46,485 bases of DNA, taken from an uncultured Erysipelotrichaceae bacterium. GTDB taxonomy: Bacteria; Bacillota_I; Bacilli_A; RF39; UBA660. The stretch covers positions 1-46,485 of the forward strand of contig CADBYH010000012.1 in NCBI GenBank assembly GCA_902798815.1, written 5' to 3'. The number at the start of each line of letters is the position of its first letter. Position 1 is the stretch's first letter. Position numbers and translations under genes: made by a program. Of this stretch, positions 42,524 through 46,485 are shown in pieces. The notes under the pieces are model-generated. The model was not told the DNA's origin. It saw only the letters and a program-made list of their open reading frames with translations, and did no database searches.

Positions 42524-43009
42524 ATGGATATTAAGAAATTATTAAAAAAATATATTAATGATAATATAAAAGAACATAGAATATATAGAAAAGCATCAGC
42601 AAAACAAATGCTTGGAGATTTTGCATGTTATGAAGAAGTATCAATAAATAAATATATAAATGATTCAAAAGAAGATAATACTTTTCAAACAGAATTATTT
42701 TCATACATAGATAAAAAAGGATTAAAAGACTCAGATGTATATAATAAAGTAAATATAGATAGAAGACTATTTAGTAAAATTAGAAGTGATAAAAATTATC
42801 ATCCAAGTAAAGAAACTGTTATTCTTTTAGGAATATCACTAGAATTAAATGAACAAGAAATAGAAAGTTTACTTGAAAAAGCATCATATTCATTACCTAA
42901 AAATAATGAATATGATTTGATAATTAGATTTTGTTTCAAAGAAAAAATATATGATATTAATACAATTAATACATTTTTATATGACTATAATTTAAAAACT
43001 CTAAATTAA
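42524..43009 (+). CDS. Conserved HTH-like protein, divergent from the VWA gene
   Basis: A 161-residue protein. Middle: SDVYNKVNIDRRLFSKIRSD, then YHPSKETVILLGISLELNEQEIESLLEKA and a C-terminal part SYSLPKNNEYDLIIRFCFKE. This helix-turn-helix-like core belongs to a conserved bacterial family that I recall as often lying near VWA or kinase genes; function unknown. The start ATG follows AAAGGAG. The 5' end is 72 bases from the VWA gene start on the opposite strand. Confidence 0.7.
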   Translation: MDIKKLLKKYINDNIKEHRIYRKASAKQMLGDFACYEEVSINKYINDSKEDNTFQTELFSYIDKKGLKDSDVYNKVNIDRRLFSKIRSDKNYHPSKETVILLGISLELNEQEIESLLEKASYSLPKNNEYDLIIRFCFKEKIYDINTINTFLYDYNLKTLN

Positions 43010-43019
43010 GGAGGAGACT

Positions 43020-45083
43020 ATGTTAAAAAAATCAAATGCAATAGATAGATTATTAAGAGACAATCCTGAATTAGGAGAAAGAAGATTTGGTCTTCCTAGT
43101 GTAGGATCAAGATTAGATTTAGAAGGATTTAATCCTATAGTTCAAAATATAGCTGATGCTATAGATTTCTATGGTTATGAAATAAGAGATGAAAATATAA
43201 CAATAGTTAAAGATACCGATTTAGGGAATGGAAATCCTCTAAAATATAAACCATTTCCTCCGTGTATTGAAGAAATGAAAAAACATCTTGATAATGATGA
43301 ATTATATTCATATCCTTATACAGAAGGAGACGACAATATAAGAAAAATCTTATTAGATTATATAGAACAAGAAGGATTTATTAATGATAGACCTTATTCT
43401 TATGATGATATTGATGAAAAAGGACTTTCAGTACATAATATAACTTTTTTACCATCAACCTCAATTATTTTTAATATTATTGTAAATATTATTTCAAGAC
43501 CAGGAGATGTAATAATAGTTCCAGGACCTAATTACGGATTATTTACAATAAGAGCTGAAAGAGCAGGAGCAGAAGTAGAACTTCTACCGTTAGATAAAGA
43601 AGATAATTATTATGTTAATCCTAATAAATTAGCTGCTAAAATAGATGAAATAAATGATAGTCTCCAAAAAGTATATAATAGAAGAAAAGGATATGTACCT
43701 AGAGTAGTAGCGTTCTTAAATATGAACCCATCTAATCCAACAGGAAAAGTAATGGGAAAGAAAAATATAGAATTATTAAAAAACATTGGAGAAGTATGTT
43801 TAAGTAGAGGTGTATTTGTAATCGATGATTTAGTTTATCGTGATATAACATTTGATAAGGATAATATCGCAGTACCAATGTCATCAATAAAAGGTATGTT
43901 TAGAAATACTATATCACTTTTTGGATTATCAAAAAGTTATGGACTTGCTTCTTTAAGAGCGGGATTTGTTGTCGCAGATGAAATAATCATAAGAGAAATA
44001 ATAAATAGAATATTCCAGGGAATGGACTCATCTCCATCTATAACTGGACATGCTCTAAAAGGTGCATTTAATACAACAAAAGAAAGACAAATGGTATATG
44101 ATGAATATTTTAATGATTTAAGGAAAAAATATGTTTACAAATATAATTTATTAAAGGCACTTGTTGAAGGAATAAATGCCATTAATGATAAAGAATTAAG
44201 AATAAAGATAGAAGAAAAACTAAAATCAACATTAAAGGAAAAATCAAAATATATTTTAAATGGACTTCCATATGTAAAAATTCCAGTTAATTTAGAACCA
44301 GAAGCGGGATTCTTTGCTATTTTAGATTTTACTGAAATAAAAGGAATGAAATATAATGGAAGAATAATTAGTTCGGAAAGAGACTTATTAAAATTCTTCT
44401 ATAAAACAGGTAGAATTAGATTTTTAGTAGGTCAATCTATATGTTGGCCTAATAGTGATGAAATGATAGGTAGAGTAACATTTGCCATATCAGATGAAGA
44501 ATTAATAAATGCCTTCTATAATATGGAAAGAGCATTAGAAAAATTAGAAGATAAAGAAGACTATATTATTAGATTTAATAAAATAGAAGACCAATCTCAA
44601 ATGGCAAGAATAAAAATAGATGGATGGAGAAACGCCTATGATAAAATAATTGCTTCAAAATATTTAAAGGCACTAGACTATGAAGAACAAACTCAAAGAT
44701 ATTATAGAAGTTTTGATGAATATAAAGACTTAGTCCTAGTGGCAGTAAAAGGCAAAGAAGTATTAGGATATTCTTGTTTTGATTTAAAAGAAAAAAGTTT
44801 TAAATACGATTCTGAACTTGTAAGTTTATATGTAAAAAAGGATATTCTAAATAATGGAATAGGAACAAATCTTTTAAATGAAACAATAAAAGAACTAAGA
44901 TCTAAGAATAAAAAGAGTATGATCGTTTGGTGTCTATCTGATAATCAACCAGCATTAAAGTTTTATGAAAAGAATGGCGGTATTAGAAGTGAAGAAAAGA
45001 TGGTTAAAATAGGAAATGAAATATATAAAGAATATGGATATTATTTTGACTTAGAAAAACTTGATAATGAGAATAGTTTTTAA
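43020..45083 (+). CDS. Aminotransferase fused to GNAT acetyltransferase
   Basis: The first 510 residues are an aspartate-type PLP enzyme (fold type I): NMNPSNPTGKVMG, VIDDLVYRDI and the Schiff-base Lys305 in LSKSYGLASLRAG. The last 150 residues are a GNAT domain (SMIVWCLSDNQPALKFYEKNG, with the acetyl-CoA loop near NNGIGTNLL). The 687-residue length shows a true fusion. Start ATG follows GGAGGAG, 11 bases after the HTH-like gene. The natural substrate is not clear: an amino donor product may be acetylated by the second domain. Confidence 0.85.
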   Translation: MLKKSNAIDRLLRDNPELGERRFGLPSVGSRLDLEGFNPIVQNIADAIDFYGYEIRDENITIVKDTDLGNGNPLKYKPFPPCIEEMKKHLDNDELYSYPYTEGDDNIRKILLDYIEQEGFINDRPYSYDDIDEKGLSVHNITFLPSTSIIFNIIVNIISRPGDVIIVPGPNYGLFTIRAERAGAEVELLPLDKEDNYYVNPNKLAAKIDEINDSLQKVYNRRKGYVPRVVAFLNMNPSNPTGKVMGKKNIELLKNIGEVCLSRGVFVIDDLVYRDITFDKDNIAVPMSSIKGMFRNTISLFGLSKSYGLASLRAGFVVADEIIIREIINRIFQGMDSSPSITGHALKGAFNTTKERQMVYDEYFNDLRKKYVYKYNLLKALVEGINAINDKELRIKIEEKLKSTLKEKSKYILNGLPYVKIPVNLEPEAGFFAILDFTEIKGMKYNGRIISSERDLLKFFYKTGRIRFLVGQSICWPNSDEMIGRVTFAISDEELINAFYNMERALEKLEDKEDYIIRFNKIEDQSQMARIKIDGWRNAYDKIIASKYLKALDYEEQTQRYYRSFDEYKDLVLVAVKGKEVLGYSCFDLKEKSFKYDSELVSLYVKKDILNNGIGTNLLNETIKELRSKNKKSMIVWCLSDNQPALKFYEKNGGIRSEEKMVKIGNEIYKEYGYYFDLEKLDNENSF

Positions 45084-45097
45084 CTATTCTCATTTGA
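45066..45097 (+). terminator. Terminator-like hairpin after the fusion gene
   Basis: AATGAGAATAGT and ACTATTCTCATT form the arms. The T run is weak (TTTGAT), so it may be partial. It covers the end of the coding region. Confidence 0.6.
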
Positions 45098-45119
45098 TAT
45101 TTATATGATAAAATATCAA
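45094..45119 (+). promoter_or_regulatory. Promoter of the phosphatase gene with inverted repeat
   Basis: The extended -10 TGATAAAAT is at 45106-45114, and the inverted repeat TTGATAT (45094-45100) / ATATCAA (45113-45119) overlaps it. A repressor site is possible. Confidence 0.5.
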
Positions 45120-45131
45120 TAGGTGATCTTT

Positions 45132-45605
45132 ATGTATGATATTCTTTTTATATGTTATGGAAATATTTGTAGAAGTCCAATGGCAGAAATGATCTTTAAA
45201 GATTTAGTATACAAAAATAATAAAAAATTTCTATTTAACTGTACATCTAAAGCAACAAGTATGGAAGAACATGGAAATCCAATTTATCCTAAGGCAAAAG
45301 AAGTATTAGAAAATAATAATGTAACTATAGAGAAACACTATGCTAATCAAACAAAAAAAGAAGATTATAATAAGTATGATTTAATCATTTGTATGGAAAA
45401 AAGTAACTACTATGATTTAATAAATATATATAATGGTGATCCAGATAACAAAATAAAATTATTAATGTCATATACAAATAGAGAAGAGGAGATTGAAGAT
45501 CCTTGGTATACTGGAAACTTTGAAAAAGTATTTAATCAAATAAAAGAAGGTTGTGAATGCTTATTTGATTATCTAGTAGATGAATATAATTCCAAAGAAA
45601 ATTAA
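45132..45605 (+). CDS. Low-molecular-weight protein-tyrosine phosphatase
   Basis: The P-loop CYGNICRS (Cys8 to Arg14, Ser15) and the general acid Asp in EDPWYTG are both present. The 157-residue length is normal. Start ATG 45132 follows AGGTGA; an upstream GTG has no better site. Family members dephosphorylate tyrosine kinases (often in capsule synthesis) or arginine-phosphorylated proteins (YwlE). Which applies here cannot be told; no kinase is adjacent. Confidence 0.92.
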   Translation: MYDILFICYGNICRSPMAEMIFKDLVYKNNKKFLFNCTSKATSMEEHGNPIYPKAKEVLENNNVTIEKHYANQTKKEDYNKYDLIICMEKSNYYDLINIYNGDPDNKIKLLMSYTNREEEIEDPWYTGNFEKVFNQIKEGCECLFDYLVDEYNSKEN

Positions 45606-45614
45606 AGAAATTTG

Positions 45615-45643
45615 TTGAAACACAATAGTCTTTATGATATAAT
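45615..45643 (+). promoter_or_regulatory. Promoter of tRNA-Trp
   Basis: TTGAAA (45615-45620), 17-base spacing, TATAAT (45638-45643) preceded by TG. A strong consensus promoter, 32 bases before the tRNA. Confidence 0.85.
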
Positions 45644-45675
45644 CGATTTGTTCGAAACAAAAGAACAAATCCAAT

Positions 45676-45749
45676 AGGGGATTAGTTAAATGGTATAATA
45701 ATGGTCTCCAAAACCACTGTTGGGAGTTCGATTCTCTCATCCCCTGCCA
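45676..45749 (+). tRNA. tRNA-Trp (anticodon CCA)
   Basis: The acceptor stem AGGGGAT / ATCCCCT has seven pairs, discriminator G and encoded CCA. T-arm GGGAG-TTCGATT-CTCTC and anticodon loop CTCCAAA with CCA at 34-36. One weak pair at the top of the anticodon stem. Length 74 with the encoded CCA. Confidence 0.92.
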
Positions 45750-45757
45750 TTAGAAAA

Positions 45758-45787
45758 CAAAAGTAGCAATAATGCTACTTTTTTTAT
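45758..45787 (+). terminator. Terminator of tRNA-Trp
   Basis: AAGTAGCA and TGCTACTT with a four-base loop are followed by TTTTTTATT. Confidence 0.88.
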
Positions 45788-45909
45788 TATCTGTCATGGA
45801 CTTCGGTTTAAAAAGTTCCACTCATATATGACATCTTATAATCATTAAAAATATCACTATTTATATTTTTTCATCTATTATACAAGGAAAAGCAATCAAT
45901 TTTATAGTT
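45788..45909. other. Spacer with a weak hairpin
   Basis: No gene is seen. A long hairpin can form: TGTCAT (45792-45797) with ATGACA (45828-45833), and inside it GGACTT with AAGTTCC (one bulge). Function unknown. Confidence 0.3.
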
Positions 45910-46485
45910 TTATTTATTTCTTAAATAATTAAGCATTTTTTTATCAATGCAATACACATAGCAACCTTTCATACCCCTTGTCATTAGAGTTCTATATGTA
46001 TTTTTAATTATATTCTCTGCTATCTTTTGAGCTATTTCTTCTCCTTGTTCATTAGCAATCTTCTTAATTCCTTTTAAAGAGTTATCTGTTGATGCTCTTT
46101 TTGTATAATCTGTAACTATATGACCATCTTCGTATCTCATATCATCACCAATTATTACTCCTACATAATCAAATTCTAATCCTTGACATGTATGAATACA
46201 TCCAATTTCATTTATTGAATTTTTATCTATTGCCCATGTAGATGAATTACCTAGATTCCAACTCATTTCAAAATTATATTCTGGTATTACTATATCGTGA
46301 ATGTTAGTATTATCTTTTCCTTCGCTTATCCAGTTCCAACAATATCCTGCTACCATTCTAGATTTATTATTGATTTCATTCTTTTCTTCTATAGCTTTTC
46401 TCATTTCATTAGGATCATCAAATACTTTGAAATCATAATCAAATCCATCTATATCAAAGTTAGCTGTTTCTCTTATTTCTAGAAT
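45910..46485 (-). CDS. DUF2075-type DNA/RNA helicase, C-terminal part
   Basis: The reading frame is open to the window edge, so the N-terminal part is outside. Visible: the segment IHTCQGLEFDYVGVIIGDD, then YTKRAS, and near the end YRTLMTRGMKGCYVYCID, which is the C-terminal helicase motif set (motifs V and VI) of the schlafen-like DUF2075 family. The full protein would have Walker A and B sites to the right. These proteins are often found in defence neighbourhoods. Confidence 0.8.
   Translation of the reverse strand: MLEIRETANFDIDGFDYDFKVFDDPNEMRKAIEEKNEINNKSRMVAGYCWNWISEGKDNTNIHDIVIPEYNFEMSWNLGNSSTWAIDKNSINEIGCIHTCQGLEFDYVGVIIGDDMRYEDGHIVTDYTKRASTDNSLKGIKKIANEQGEEIAQKIAENIIKNTYRTLMTRGMKGCYVYCIDKKMLNYLRNK

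Overview
The window is about 46.5 kb of very AT-rich DNA carrying a Firmicutes-type ribosomal protein/RNA polymerase region. TGA is used as a normal stop (for example the genes ending at 11708 and 35504), so the code is not the Mycoplasma code. Strong AGGAGG ribosome sites, the gene order and compact spacing suggest a small-genome, gut-type uncultivated Bacilli lineage (RF39- or Acholeplasma-like). That placement is inference; I could not run a phylogeny.

Left part (1-10 kb): the end of the spc operon and the alpha operon (rplR end, rpsE, rplO, secY, adk, infA, rpmJ, rpsM, rpsK, rpoA, rplQ), a short-chain dehydrogenase, two degenerate ECF-type ABC ATPases without their usual EcfT partner, truA, and rplM-rpsI behind a good L13-type leader. 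rpsE contains a perfect 45-base in-frame tandem duplication, the infA 3' end is echoed twice downstream, and rpmD and map are missing from their usual places.

Middle part (10-24.7 kb): an S66 peptidase, a WDGH-like protein and a histidine-phosphatase-like protein, an isolated holin/M23-endolysin pair, a ZIP metal transporter, and a minimal type VII secretion locus (EssC ATPase, ubiquitin-like YukD/EsaB, two overlapping small helical proteins, one with a WxG motif). Then come a SpoIID-like protein that appears to lack its catalytic Glu, a zinc-dependent phospholipase C-like protein, a HEPN/Abi protein overlapping an HtrA protease, and CorA.

Accessory part (24.7-36 kb): two convergent unknown genes, two diverged GreA-like factors, and a WYL-type regulator. 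The second Gre-like gene has twin TGATA-N5-TATCA inverted repeats over its promoter. Next is a tight set of nucleotide-handling and ligase genes: phosphoribosyltransferase, guanylate-kinase-like, FemX-like, thymidylate-kinase/methyltransferase fusion, then Ham1-like, DegT-like aminotransferase and an unknown. This set is the best candidate here for an undescribed pathway, plausibly making or modifying a nucleotide-linked or aminoacylated small molecule; no product is proven. A four-LysM amidase without a signal peptide follows.

Right part (36-46.5 kb): an exported thioredoxin-like protein, a radical SAM enzyme, a membrane-anchored nucleotidyltransferase-like protein with a 17-Asn tract, a VirD4-like ATPase without its membrane domain, an AraC-type regulator, small membrane proteins, a VWA protein divergent from a conserved HTH-like protein, an aminotransferase-GNAT fusion, a low-molecular-weight phosphatase, tRNA-Trp and the end of a DUF2075-type helicase. 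Genes are mostly in short units with extended -10 promoters (TGATATAAT) and terminators that often overlap stop codons. No CRISPR array, insertion sequence or rRNA was seen, and no gene-free stretch exceeds about 300 bases.
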